7,575 nucleotides of DNA from an uncultured bacterium (GCA_937894665.1 CALAWF010000086.1:1-7575), one strand, 5' to 3'; positions 1 through 6,036 are shown, counted from the first letter of the stretch. Notes: generated by a model not told the origin, from the sequence alone. Translations and numbers: made by a program.

Positions 1-527
1 TAGTAAAAGAACTCCCCAAGTATCTTAAGGGTTTTAGTAAGTTTTCTGATTGGGTATATGGTTCTAAAGATGAAAATGGTGATAATTTAACAACTATGCC
101 ATATTCAATATATAATATGAAGGGGGTTAAAGTATTACCAATGTGCGATAACGTTGGTATGAGAAATGATATTTCAGGTAAGTACATTTGGTTTGATGAT
201 GCTCCTAAAAGTGGGTTTAATGGACCAAGATTATGTGTTGATTTGAATGGAGATAAAAGACCAAATACTTTAGGGGTAGATATATTTTATTTTTTATTTA
301 CTACAGATGGTCATATTATTCCTGAGGGAACAGACCATCCAGATAATGATTATACAAGTAACGCATATGCTCATTATTCAACTACATTGAAGGCTTCTTC
401 TGAATATTGTAACGGATCAGGATATACAGGAACTCTTGCTTGTGCATATTATGCCATTCATGACATTAGTCCGAAAGGCAACGGCACATATTGGAAAGAT
501 TTTATTGGTAAAAAGCAATATAAATAA
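1..527 (+). CDS. Pseudopilin-like secreted protein, 5'-truncated by window edge
   Basis: The frame is open from base 3 to the TAA at 525-527, so the ATG at 96 is probably internal and the true start lies upstream of the window. About 174 residues are visible. The core has DLNGDKRPNTLG-D followed by an aromatic stretch and 'TTDG-IIPEG' (visible residues about 80-108). This resembles the C-terminal globular part of type II secretion/type IV pilin-like proteins, where an Asp/Asn/Gly-rich loop often binds calcium. Four Cys (visible residues about 48, 78, 136, 147) could form disulfides, which would fit an exported protein. The end, 'AIHDISPKGNGTYWKDF', is also pilin-like. The diagnostic prepilin leader and N-terminal hydrophobic helix would be upstream and cannot be seen, so the call rests on the C-terminal pattern, which I associate with many paralogous pseudopilins in Gastranaerophilales. 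No clear terminator follows the stop. Confidence 0.6.
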   Translation, partial: VKELPKYLKGFSKFSDWVYGSKDENGDNLTTMPYSIYNMKGVKVLPMCDNVGMRNDISGKYIWFDDAPKSGFNGPRLCVDLNGDKRPNTLGVDIFYFLFTTDGHIIPEGTDHPDNDYTSNAYAHYSTTLKASSEYCNGSGYTGTLACAYYAIHDISPKGNGTYWKDFIGKKQYK

Positions 528-586
528 TTCTAAAATAATGTTGGTGTAGCGATGCTGAACTACATAACTGAACAAGTTTAGATAGA

Positions 587-616
587 GATCCTGAAACGAG
601 TTCAGAATGACGAATT
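587..616. repeat. Degenerate palindromic intergenic repeat
   Basis: GATCCTGAAAC-GA-GTTCAGAATGAC is an imperfect palindrome: CTGAA (591-595) and TTCAG (601-605) around a 5-base loop. It sits between two convergent genes. CTGAAC occurs twice more just upstream (555-560 and 568-573), so the gap may hold several decayed pieces. It resembles the 'CCTGAA...TTCAGGATGAC' palindromes scattered in intergenic DNA of several host-associated bacteria, a comparison made from memory. There is no T-run, so it is not a convincing intrinsic terminator. Confidence 0.4.
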
Positions 617-633
617 AATTACATAAAGAACTT

Positions 634-665
634 AGTGCCTCAGTGCCATAGTGCCTTAAAGCCTC
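634..665. repeat. 8-bp tandem repeat, four units
   Basis: Four head-to-tail octamers: AGTGCCTC (634-641), AGTGCCAT (642-649), AGTGCCTT (650-657) and the decayed AAAGCCTC (658-665). The period is exactly 8. The array lies downstream of the stop codons of both flanking convergent genes and does not touch a coding frame. It looks like a small slippage-prone microsatellite. Confidence 0.65.
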
Positions 666-701
666 TTGTTTTCAACTTATTAGCCTATAGACCATAATTA
701 T

Positions 702-1283
702 TTATTCACTTAAACCTGAATTGCAGAAGAAGTTTAGGATTTTTTCGTTATATCTGTTATCAACTGCACTGAATGGAAAAATTTCTCCACCAAATTCTTT
801 TCTAACATGTGATAGTGCAGATTGGATTTTGTTTTTTGAAATGCAATCAACTTTGGTTACTACTGTTATAATTGGCAACTCATAAGCAAGCACCCATTCT
901 CGCATTTGAAAATCGTTTTTCTGGATTTCGTGTCTTGCATCAACAAGTTGAATTAAATATTTTATTTGTTCTCGTTTTAGCAGATATTCTTCCAAATATT
1001 TTTGCCACTTATTTCTTGCTTCAATTGAAACCTTTGCATAACCATATCCTGGCAAGTCTGCAATCATAAATTCATCAGAAAAATTGAAGAAGTTTATCAA
1101 TCTGGTTTTTCCTGGAACATTCGATGTTTTGGCAAGTTTTTTATTGTTTGCCAGTCCATTGATAAATGATGATTTTCCAACATTTGAACGTCCCAAAAGT
1201 GGAAATTCCGGCAATTGGTAATCCGGACATTGGCTTAATTTTTCAGCACTTATTAAAAATTTTGCATTCATAAAAGGTTTCAT
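702..1283 (-). CDS. engB: Ribosome biogenesis GTPase EngB/YsxC
   Basis: A TrmE-Era-EngA-EngB-Septin-like GTPase of 193 aa, the usual length for single-domain EngB (about 195-210). All G motifs are visible: G1 GRSNVGKS (31-38), the G2 Thr in PGKTR (Thr60), G3 DLPG followed by YGYA (76-82), G4 TKVD (143-146) and G5 'FSAVD' (171-175). The GYGYAK stretch after G3 is typical of the family. In bacteria EngB assists late assembly of the large ribosomal subunit, in the cytoplasm, and is usually essential. The start ATG at 1283-1281 overlaps the stop of the upstream 84-aa gene as ATGA, which implies translational coupling. Met5 is an alternative start, but I prefer the coupled one, which has a GAAAAGG stretch upstream. 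It is the last gene of a three-gene minus-strand operon, and I see no strong terminator after it. Confidence 0.96.
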   Translation of the reverse strand: MKPFMNAKFLISAEKLSQCPDYQLPEFPLLGRSNVGKSSFINGLANNKKLAKTSNVPGKTRLINFFNFSDEFMIADLPGYGYAKVSIEARNKWQKYLEEYLLKREQIKYLIQLVDARHEIQKNDFQMREWVLAYELPIITVVTKVDCISKNKIQSALSHVRKEFGGEIFPFSAVDNRYNEKILNFFCNSGLSE

Positions 1284-1534
1284 TTTGTAGCAGCCTTTTC
1301 TTTTTGTTCTCGTAATTTCTTTTTATACAAAACGGTTTGGAATAAATTACACATTTTGTCGTTATTAACTACTGTTAATTGGGTTTTATTATTGACAAAA
1401 TCTATATGAAAAGAGGATTCTTGATTGAAAACATTTGCTTGAATATTCACGATTTGAAACAGCCCCTCAGTTAAAATACTAAGAGGCTCTTTCATAAATG
1501 TTTCAAATGTTTTTCTTATATCAAATTTTTTCAT
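1280..1534 (-). CDS. Hypothetical 84-aa protein between TPR gene and engB
   Basis: I do not recognise a family. The 84-residue product starts MKKFDIRKTFETF, has a mixed hydrophobic and polar middle with beta-like stretches ('SSFHIDFVNN', 'TQLTVVNN'), and ends in a strongly basic tail (YKKKLREQKEKAATK). It has no signal peptide or membrane segment, so it is probably cytoplasmic. The case that it is a real gene comes from position: its ATG overlaps the stop of the TPR gene as TAATG (1532-1536), and its TGA overlaps the engB start as ATGA (1280-1283). The basic tail could suggest RNA or ribosome contact, in keeping with EngB, but that is speculation. Confidence 0.8.
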   Translation of the reverse strand: MKKFDIRKTFETFMKEPLSILTEGLFQIVNIQANVFNQESSFHIDFVNNKTQLTVVNNDKMCNLFQTVLYKKKLREQKEKAATK

Positions 1535-3336
1535 TACATTTTTTGTCTGAAAACTTGAATTCTTTGTTCAACTGCAGCTTTATCAGAAGCGTTAGGAGCA
1601 AGTGCTAAGTATTGAGTATAGTATTTAACAGCACCTTCGTAGTTGCCTTCTGCTTCGTATGCTTGAGCTTTCAACTTAGCAATTGATGGTGCATTGTGAT
1701 AGAAGTCGATTGCTCTGTTACAGTATTCAATTGTAGAAGCGTAATTGCCTTCTTTGTATTGTCTAAGTGCGATTTCAAAGAATTCGTTTGATTTCATTTC
1801 GCATAAGTCAATATAGTGAATACCGTTTTCTGCAATTCTGTTATCAGGATCAGACATCAACGCTTTTTGAAGAGCTTTTCTTGCTGTTCTGAATTGTTTG
1901 TGTTGAACAAGAATTTCTGCTAAGTATAATTCATCATCAACACTTGTTGCAAAGTTAATTGCATTTTCAAATGTATAAACTGCATCTCTTTCACGACCAA
2001 GTGATAAATATGCTTCACCTTTGATTACTGTATCCATCAAGCTATTGCTTGCAGATTGGATGATGTAATTAAGATTGTCTTGTGTATATTCCATTTGGTG
2101 AGTAAGTTTGCCAAGTTTGATTTTTGCAAGGTGAAGTTTCAAATCATTTGGAGTTCTTTGAATTGCTTCATTTACATAATCATATGCAAGATATACATCT
2201 TTGTTTGTTGTGAATTTGTTACTATCTGCTGTATCTTTAGCCATTTCGTAGTAAGTATTTGCAAGACCTATAATTGCGTTGTTGTTATAAGTTGCATCTC
2301 CCAAAAGTCTTGAATAATATTCAAGTGCTTGAGGATACTTTTTAGTTTCTAATGACATATTTGCAACTCTATAAATTCCTTCTTTGTAGTTAGGATTTAA
2401 GATAATTGCAGTTTTCAATTCTTCCATAGCAAATTCGTGGTCTGATCTTCTTTCATATACACCAGCTAGATTGATGTATGGACGAGAGTTTTCAGGTTTT
2501 ACATAAATTGCTTTTTTAAATGAATTGATTGCAGCAGGTTGGTTACCTTGTTTCAAATATAATTCACCTTGCAAGTTCCATCCTGGAGAAGAATTAGGGT
2601 TGATATGTAATGAGTGGTTCAACCATGTCAACGCTTTTGTATAATCTCCACGTCTGGATTCAACTTGTCCCATGTGATACATAGAAGTTGGGTTGTGTGA
2701 ATTGTATTTGATTGATTGTAAATAGTATTTTTCAGCTTGGTCCAAATCACCTTCAAGCATTGCGATATTACCTAAGTTGTCATATGCAGGTGCAAATTGA
2801 GGATTGATTTTGATTGCTGTTTTGAATAAATCTTGAGCATCTTTTCTATTACCAAGTTTAAGAGTTGCAACACCCATTGCATTGTATGCTTGGTAATATG
2901 TACTGTCTAATTCAACAGCTTTTACAAATTCTTGAATTGCTGCATTAGACAAGTTTGAAATATTTTTGATGTATTCAACGTCTGAAGATGTTTCTCTCAT
3001 CAAGTAAACTAACCCTTGTGCATAGTGAAAAGTAGGGTTATTAGGGTATTGTTTTATTAATCTGTCCAATTCTGCTTGAGTTGGAGCCAATTTCCATTGT
3101 TTTGCTTGCGAAATCAATTGCAATGCTTTTGCATCCAAATCATTAGGATTTTTAGATAAAATTTCTTTTAGACGTGCATCCGCATCTTCATAATTGTTAT
3201 ATTCAATCAATCTGCTTATATCTGTATAACTTTTAGATACTTGTGCTTTAATAGGTTGAGCAGCAAACGCATGAGGGGCACATAGAATGCAAGATGTTAA
3301 AATCATTGATGTGGTTAATAATTTTTTACAATTCAT
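1534..3336 (-). CDS. Exported tetratricopeptide-repeat (TPR) protein
   Basis: A 600-aa protein that is almost entirely TPR. The N-terminus MNCKKLLTTSMILTS... is a Sec signal peptide with a likely cleavage after AFA (residue 25). LTSC at 13-16 resembles a lipobox, so a lipoprotein is possible, but the AFA-A site looks better. Roughly 12 TPR units follow from about residue 37 to 583. The clearest are at 148-181, 182-215, 216-249, 250-283 and 284-317, each with the Gly/Ala-Tyr-Pro pattern (e.g. 'AIKINPQFAPAYDNLGNI'). A less regular middle (about 350-430) separates two TPR blocks. Such proteins scaffold protein complexes; the partner is not evident. The start ATG at 3336-3334 has AGGA a few bases upstream. 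It is the first gene of the operon with the 84-aa gene and engB. Confidence 0.9.
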   Translation of the reverse strand: MNCKKLLTTSMILTSCILCAPHAFAAQPIKAQVSKSYTDISRLIEYNNYEDADARLKEILSKNPNDLDAKALQLISQAKQWKLAPTQAELDRLIKQYPNNPTFHYAQGLVYLMRETSSDVEYIKNISNLSNAAIQEFVKAVELDSTYYQAYNAMGVATLKLGNRKDAQDLFKTAIKINPQFAPAYDNLGNIAMLEGDLDQAEKYYLQSIKYNSHNPTSMYHMGQVESRRGDYTKALTWLNHSLHINPNSSPGWNLQGELYLKQGNQPAAINSFKKAIYVKPENSRPYINLAGVYERRSDHEFAMEELKTAIILNPNYKEGIYRVANMSLETKKYPQALEYYSRLLGDATYNNNAIIGLANTYYEMAKDTADSNKFTTNKDVYLAYDYVNEAIQRTPNDLKLHLAKIKLGKLTHQMEYTQDNLNYIIQSASNSLMDTVIKGEAYLSLGRERDAVYTFENAINFATSVDDELYLAEILVQHKQFRTARKALQKALMSDPDNRIAENGIHYIDLCEMKSNEFFEIALRQYKEGNYASTIEYCNRAIDFYHNAPSIAKLKAQAYEAEGNYEGAVKYYTQYLALAPNASDKAAVEQRIQVFRQKM

Positions 3337-3364
3337 GTTTTTCCTAACCTTCTAGCTTAAAACT

Positions 3365-3393
3365 ATTCTAAATCTAACAAAAATATTGTATAA
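3365..3393 (-). promoter_or_regulatory. Possible promoter of TPR-engB operon
   Basis: Reading the minus strand, TAGAAT (3370-3365) is a good -10 match. The hexamer 17 bp upstream, TTATAC (3393-3388), is a poor -35. It lies in the 89-bp divergent gap and overlaps the candidate plus-strand promoter, so the two could not be occupied at once. The call rests mainly on the -10 and on position. Confidence 0.25.
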
Positions 3394-3394
3394 T
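3366..3394 (+). promoter_or_regulatory. Probable promoter of xer recombinase gene
   Basis: A perfect -10 TATAAT at 3389-3394, with a weak -35 TTCTAA (3366-3371) at 17-bp spacing. The predicted transcript start near 3401 leaves a leader of about 25 nt, with AGG (3414-3416) as a modest ribosome site before the ATG at 3426. Confidence 0.45.
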
Positions 3395-3425
3395 AGTTAA
3401 CGAAAAAAGGCAATAGGTTAAATAG

Positions 3426-4340
3426 ATGGTATTAAACGCAAACTCTAAACAGGATTTAGAAGATTTTAAAACTTATATTTTGGTCGAGAAAAATTTTTCT
3501 GAACATACGGCAAAGGCTTATTATGCGGATATTTTGAGCTATTTAATATGGCTTGGAAGTGATGAATGCGAACAGGCAAATTTGTCAAAAATGAGAGAAT
3601 ATTTGCATTTTATGCAAAAATTTAATTACAAAAAAACAACTGTTGCGAGAAAGATTGCATCCCTCCGAACCTTCTATAAATACTTGCATAGAGAGAAAAA
3701 AGTTGAACTTAATCCTGCCGAAAACTTAATATCCCCCAAACGACCTAAATCTTTGCCAAAATTCCTCACAACGGATGAGGTAGAAGAGATATTGAGTAAT
3801 ATTAATATCGATACTCCTGCCGGTTACAGAAATAGGGCAATTTTAGAACTTTTATGGGCAAGCGGAATGCGTGTTTCAGAGTTAAGCGGTTTAAATTTTG
3901 GAAACCTAAACCTTGAGAATAATGAAATAACTGTATTTGGTAAAGGTGCAAAAGAGCGAATAATTTTGATTACTGATAGAGCAAAAAAATATTTGCAAGG
4001 GTATATTGATTTCGCAAGAACACTTGTTGCAAAAGATTATAACTTAGGTCCGATTACAGATACTACTCCGGTTTTTATTAACAAAACAGGTTATAGATTG
4101 CAGACTAGAATGATTCGTAATGTGATAAACGATATTGTTGAAAAAATTGAGCTTCCGAAAAAAGTTACTCCTCACATGTTTAGGCACAGTTTTGCAACTC
4201 ATTTGATTGAGAATGGTGCAGATTTGAGGGTTGTACAAGAACTATTGGGACATGCAAGTATTTCTAATACTCAAATTTATACTCATATTTCTATGCAGCA
4301 TATGAAAGAAGTTTACGATGAAACCCACCCTCGGGCTTAA
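3426..4340 (+). CDS. Tyrosine recombinase, XerC/XerD type
   Basis: 304 aa, the standard length for Xer recombinases. The N-terminal SAM-like/core-binding domain (about 8-92) begins 'LEDFKTYILVEKNFSEHTAKAY'. The catalytic domain (about 110-304) carries the full active-site set: R149 in GMRVSEL, K173 in FGKGAKER, H250 and R253 in TPHMFRH, H276 in LLGHASI, and nucleophile Y285 in TQIYTH. The C-terminal 'THPRA' is typical of chromosomal XerC/XerD rather than phage integrases. Family role: paired Xer proteins resolve chromosome dimers at dif, working with FtsK at division. I cannot tell XerC from XerD, so no symbol is given. An integrase role for an integrated element is less likely. The gene is monocistronic, divergent from the TPR operon and convergent with the XRE gene 22 bp away, with no obvious terminator between them. 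Confidence 0.93.
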   Translation: MVLNANSKQDLEDFKTYILVEKNFSEHTAKAYYADILSYLIWLGSDECEQANLSKMREYLHFMQKFNYKKTTVARKIASLRTFYKYLHREKKVELNPAENLISPKRPKSLPKFLTTDEVEEILSNINIDTPAGYRNRAILELLWASGMRVSELSGLNFGNLNLENNEITVFGKGAKERIILITDRAKKYLQGYIDFARTLVAKDYNLGPITDTTPVFINKTGYRLQTRMIRNVINDIVEKIELPKKVTPHMFRHSFATHLIENGADLRVVQELLGHASISNTQIYTHISMQHMKEVYDETHPRA

Positions 4341-4362
4341 TATTGAGTAATTGTATTTTTCC

Positions 4363-5004
4363 TTATTTATCTCGTCCCATTTTTATTCCAGATAGAAGAA
4401 ATTCAAGTTTTTCTAATTCTTGATTACTTTCTAGTGCTTTTATTGCAAGTTTAAAATAGTTGCCTTTGTCTTTCATTTTTATTAAATTTTCTATTTGTTT
4501 TAACAAAATTTCGGTTTCTTTTTCTTTATTGTCTTTGATGATTTTGTACGTTCCATTAGGATAATATTCAATGGTTCTGTAGTTTTGATTGTTGTTAAAA
4601 TACTCAACAGTAATTGGCTGACCTGTTTTCTTCGCCATATTTATCATTTTGACATCGACATCTGTTTCAGAATTTATCTTTTCAACTTTTTGTTTTCTAA
4701 AATTGTTATTATCAATATAAATTACATTACCCTCGATTATGGCTTTATATGTATAACGACTTCCGGTTCCTGTTTCTTGGGTAAGTTCTTTTAATTCAAA
4801 GTTAAATAATTCTCTAGGAGAGATAGAAAGAGCAATACAAATATTCTCAAGAGTTGTGCTGTTAGGGAAATGTTCGCCCGTTTCAATTTTTGAAACTTGT
4901 CTTGGGTGAATACCAATCATTTCTGCTAAAGATTCTTGAGTTATTCCTTTTGATTTTCTAATTTCTTTTAAGTTTTTGCCAAATGCTTCTTTGAAACTAA
5001 TCAT
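4363..5004 (-). CDS. XRE-family helix-turn-helix regulator
   Basis: 213 aa. Residues about 8-67 form a Cro/C1-type HTH: 'GKNLKEIRKSKGITQESLAEMIGIHPRQVSKIETGEHFPNSTTLENICIAL', with the usual ITQE-LAE-IG helix and Q-VSKIE-G recognition segment. The C-terminal 140 residues match no family I can name. They include a beta-rich stretch (about 82-158, with 'YTYKAIIEGNVIYID' and 'IEYYPNGTYKII') and a charged helical end (about 160-213). The architecture fits a DNA-binding repressor with a ligand-binding or dimerisation domain. The start ATG (5004-5002) has a strong GAGG ribosome site about 4 bases upstream. It is divergent from the 58-aa gene at 5166, and a perfect palindrome over its probable promoter suggests autoregulation. 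Its targets are unknown. Confidence 0.9.
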   Translation of the reverse strand: MISFKEAFGKNLKEIRKSKGITQESLAEMIGIHPRQVSKIETGEHFPNSTTLENICIALSISPRELFNFELKELTQETGTGSRYTYKAIIEGNVIYIDNNNFRKQKVEKINSETDVDVKMINMAKKTGQPITVEYFNNNQNYRTIEYYPNGTYKIIKDNKEKETEILLKQIENLIKMKDKGNYFKLAIKALESNQELEKLEFLLSGIKMGRDK

Positions 5005-5027
5005 ACTTCCTCTTTATAGTATAAGGG

Positions 5028-5039
5028 ATAACTAGTTAT
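5028..5039. promoter_or_regulatory. Perfect 12-bp palindrome, candidate operator of XRE gene
   Basis: ATAACTAGTTAT equals its own reverse complement. It lies 24 bp upstream of the XRE start codon and covers the likely transcript start, overlapping the -10 of the candidate minus-strand promoter. Cro/C1-family dimers bind short palindromes, so autorepression is the natural reading. That is inference from position. Confidence 0.5.
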
Positions 5040-5065
5040 TAAATAATGACTTTTAACGCTCTTAA
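5038..5065 (-). promoter_or_regulatory. Possible promoter of XRE regulator gene
   Basis: On the minus strand, TTAAGA (5065-5060) and TTTAAT (5043-5038) match -35 and -10 at 4/6 and 5/6 with 16-bp spacing. The predicted transcript start near 5031 falls inside the palindrome. A second -10-like hexamer, TATACT (5023-5018), is closer but would leave almost no leader. Confidence 0.35.
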
Positions 5066-5082
5066 TATTTCTTATTTGCGTA

Positions 5083-5110
5083 TTTACTTAGTCGTTTTAC
5101 ACTCTATAAT
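5083..5110 (+). promoter_or_regulatory. Promoter of the 58-aa small gene
   Basis: TTTACT (5083-5088) and a perfect TATAAT (5105-5110) with 16-bp spacing. Transcription from about 5117 gives a leader of about 50 nt to the ATG at 5166. Confidence 0.5.
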
Positions 5111-5165
5111 CATGTTTAATGAAACAAAATTACGTGTAGGATAATTATTTAGGAAGACTATTTAT

Positions 5166-5342
5166 ATGGATGAATCAAAAGAAGAAAGTTTAATAACCGG
5201 AACTCAATTACAAAATATGATTAAATTTTTAATGGTTTCTTTAAAAGAAGACAAAGCGGTAACTAAAAAAGATATTTCAGAATATTTGACCAAAATGTAT
5301 GATGTATCTGAAAACTTAAACTCAAAACTCTCTAAAGAGTAG
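5166..5342 (+). CDS. Small hypothetical protein, 58 aa
   Basis: An ORF from ATG 5166 to TAG 5340-5342 encoding 58 residues: MDESKEESLITGTQLQNMIKFLMVSLKEDKAVT..., ending 'ENLNSKLSKE'. Support for a real gene: AGGAAG (5151-5156) nine bases before the ATG, a promoter with perfect TATAAT at 5105-5110, Lys/Glu-rich composition like its neighbours, and otherwise empty sequence. It is predicted mainly helical, charged and soluble, with no Cys, signal peptide or membrane segment. I do not recognise a family. Being divergent from the XRE regulator with the shared gap between them, it may be a target of that regulator, but this is only inferred. Confidence 0.65.
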   Translation: MDESKEESLITGTQLQNMIKFLMVSLKEDKAVTKKDISEYLTKMYDVSENLNSKLSKE

Positions 5343-5359
5343 TGTTTTGCGGATTTTGC

Positions 5360-5388
5360 TTGCAAAAACATAGAAAAAATGCTATTCT
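5360..5388 (+). promoter_or_regulatory. Promoter of DUF2513-like gene
   Basis: TTGCAA (5360-5365), a 17-bp spacer ending in TGC, then TATTCT (5383-5388). The TGn before the -10 is an extended -10 element that would offset the imperfect hexamers. The expected transcript start near 5395 gives a short leader. Confidence 0.45.
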
Positions 5389-5423
5389 AATCAGGTATAT
5401 AGATTAAAAGAAAGATTTGAGTT

Positions 5424-5825
5424 ATGAAATTTGATTCAGGTTTTATTCGTAGAATACTGTTGACTATAGAAGAGCATGAAGACTATGTTATGAGTTCAAG
5501 AGCTTTGCTAAAGCAATTAGGTATAAATTCTCGTGCGTTAGAGCGAAAATTTATGGGACATATTTTACTTTTAGCAGATGATAAATTGCTTGAATCAACT
5601 TCTGTAAAATATCCGTTTGGCTTTGTTTTTGGCGTCGATGGCGAATACAGTATTATTGATGTCGGTTACAGACTAACTGCTAGAGGTTATGAGTTGATTG
5701 ATATTTTTAGAAATGAAGAAGTTTTTGAAAAAGTTAAAAATTATTCAATTGATAATGCTTTAGAAATCTCTCGACAATTACTTTTGAAAAAAGCAATTTC
5801 AAGAAGAAAATCTATTTTCGGTTAA
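5424..5825 (+). CDS. DUF2513-like protein
   Basis: 133 aa. The layout resembles DUF2513: an N-terminal helix 'FIRRILLTIEEHED' (7-20), a winged-helix-like middle with 'HILLLADDKLLE', then 'YRLTARGYELIDIFRNEEVFEKVKN' (82-106), matching the family's 'RLTWEGHEFLDAIRDDTVWEK' pattern. The tail is basic (KKAISRRKSIFG). The fold suggests a small winged-helix protein, perhaps DNA-binding; no biochemical role is established that I know of. DUF2513 is common in phages and mobile elements but also occurs on chromosomes. The ribosome site (AAAGAAAG, 5407-5414) is weak. There is no intrinsic terminator right after the stop. Confidence 0.7.
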   Translation: MKFDSGFIRRILLTIEEHEDYVMSSRALLKQLGINSRALERKFMGHILLLADDKLLESTSVKYPFGFVFGVDGEYSIIDVGYRLTARGYELIDIFRNEEVFEKVKNYSIDNALEISRQLLLKKAISRRKSIFG

Positions 5826-5848
5826 AAAAGTTATATAAAAACGCTATA

Positions 5849-5877
5849 TTGACAAAAAAATTTTGTCGTAATAATAT
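5849..5877 (+). promoter_or_regulatory. Strong promoter of Met-rich leader
   Basis: A consensus -35 TTGACA (5849-5854), a 17-bp spacer and TAATAT (5872-5877, 4/6). The predicted transcript start near 5884 leaves only about 24 nt before the leader ATG at 5908. This is one of the strongest -35 matches in the window. The spacer is almost filled by an inverted repeat. Confidence 0.7.
5851..5867. promoter_or_regulatory. Inverted repeat in promoter spacer, candidate operator
   Basis: GACAAAA (5851-5857) and TTTTGTC (5861-5867) are perfect 7-bp arms around AAA. The repeat starts within the -35 box and fills most of the spacer, where a bound dimer would block RNA polymerase. It lies upstream of the transcript start, so it would act as a DNA site rather than an RNA hairpin. 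An A/T-tract coincidence is possible. Confidence 0.35.
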
Positions 5878-5907
5878 TGAACCCAAGGAAAAAGGAAAAG
5901 GAAATTT

Positions 5908-5991
5908 ATGAACTTTAATGCAATGATGATGCAAATGATGATGATGCAAAGCCTATCAAGAGGTGGTCATTGTCTTGCTCGAATGCGTTAG
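5908..5991 (+). CDS. Met-rich leader peptide or microprotein, 27 aa
   Basis: An ORF from ATG 5908 to TAG 5989-5991. It begins MNFNAMMMQMMMMQSL and ends SRGGHCLARMR: nine Met in 27 residues, seven of them in two runs (codons at 5923-5931 and 5935-5946). Three AAGGAA repeats (5885-5890, 5892-5897, 5898-5903) give a very strong ribosome-binding region, the last 4 bases before the ATG. It has its own strong promoter and is followed 20 bp later by an intrinsic terminator. Two readings fit. (1) A regulatory leader peptide whose Met codons stall ribosomes when charged Met-tRNA is scarce, controlling the 455-aa gene downstream. (2) An independent Met-rich microprotein, conceivably metal-binding given its Met and His-Cys. 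The competing RNA pairing described for 5958-6036 favours the first. Confidence 0.7.
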   Translation: MNFNAMMMQMMMMQSLSRGGHCLARMR

Positions 5992-6036
5992 TTTTCAAGA
6001 TAAGCAATTTTAAAGCCACCTCTTAGAGGTGGCTTT
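5958..6036 (+). promoter_or_regulatory. Candidate transcription attenuator with mutually exclusive hairpins
   Basis: Segment 1, AAGAGGTGG (5958-5966, inside the leader ORF just after the Met codons), is complementary over 9 bp to segment 2, CCACCTCTT (6016-6024), the 5' arm and loop of the terminator. Segment 3 (GAGGTGGC, 6026-6033) pairs with the same bases to make the terminator. The two pairings cannot coexist. By analogy with trp/his leaders, a ribosome stalled on Met codons would leave segment 1 free to form 1:2 and allow read-through, while a ribosome moving through would mask segment 1 and let 2:3 terminate. The 49-nt loop of the 1:2 pairing is long but workable. It depends on an 8-base word (AGAGGTGG) repeated in the same strand, which could be chance. 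Confidence 0.5.

Noticed and set aside
872..1069. Plus-strand open frame of 65 codons antisense to engB
   Set aside because: It lies wholly within engB, whose motifs are complete, and has no supporting start signals.
2056..2313. Plus-strand open frame of 85 codons rich in Cys, Ile and Phe
   Set aside because: It is antisense to the TPR gene. Its odd composition reflects the complement of TPR codons.
3381..3402. AT-rich imperfect palindrome near the xer gene considered as a dif site
   Set aside because: The match to known XerC/XerD half-sites is poor, and it is better explained as a promoter -10 region.
4044..4238. Minus-strand open frame antisense to the recombinase
   Set aside because: It overlaps the catalytic domain coding region and has no gene-like product.
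4328..4336. CCCTCGGG near the end of the recombinase gene as a terminator
   Set aside because: The stem is only three base pairs and lies within coding sequence with no adjacent T-run.
4585..4794. Plus-strand open frame antisense to the XRE gene
   Set aside because: Hydrophobic low-complexity product produced by the complement of an AT-rich gene.
5345..5366. TTTTGC...GCAAAA hairpin after the 58-aa gene
   Set aside because: It has a weak AT-rich stem and no T-run, and overlaps the promoter of the next gene. Not called a terminator.
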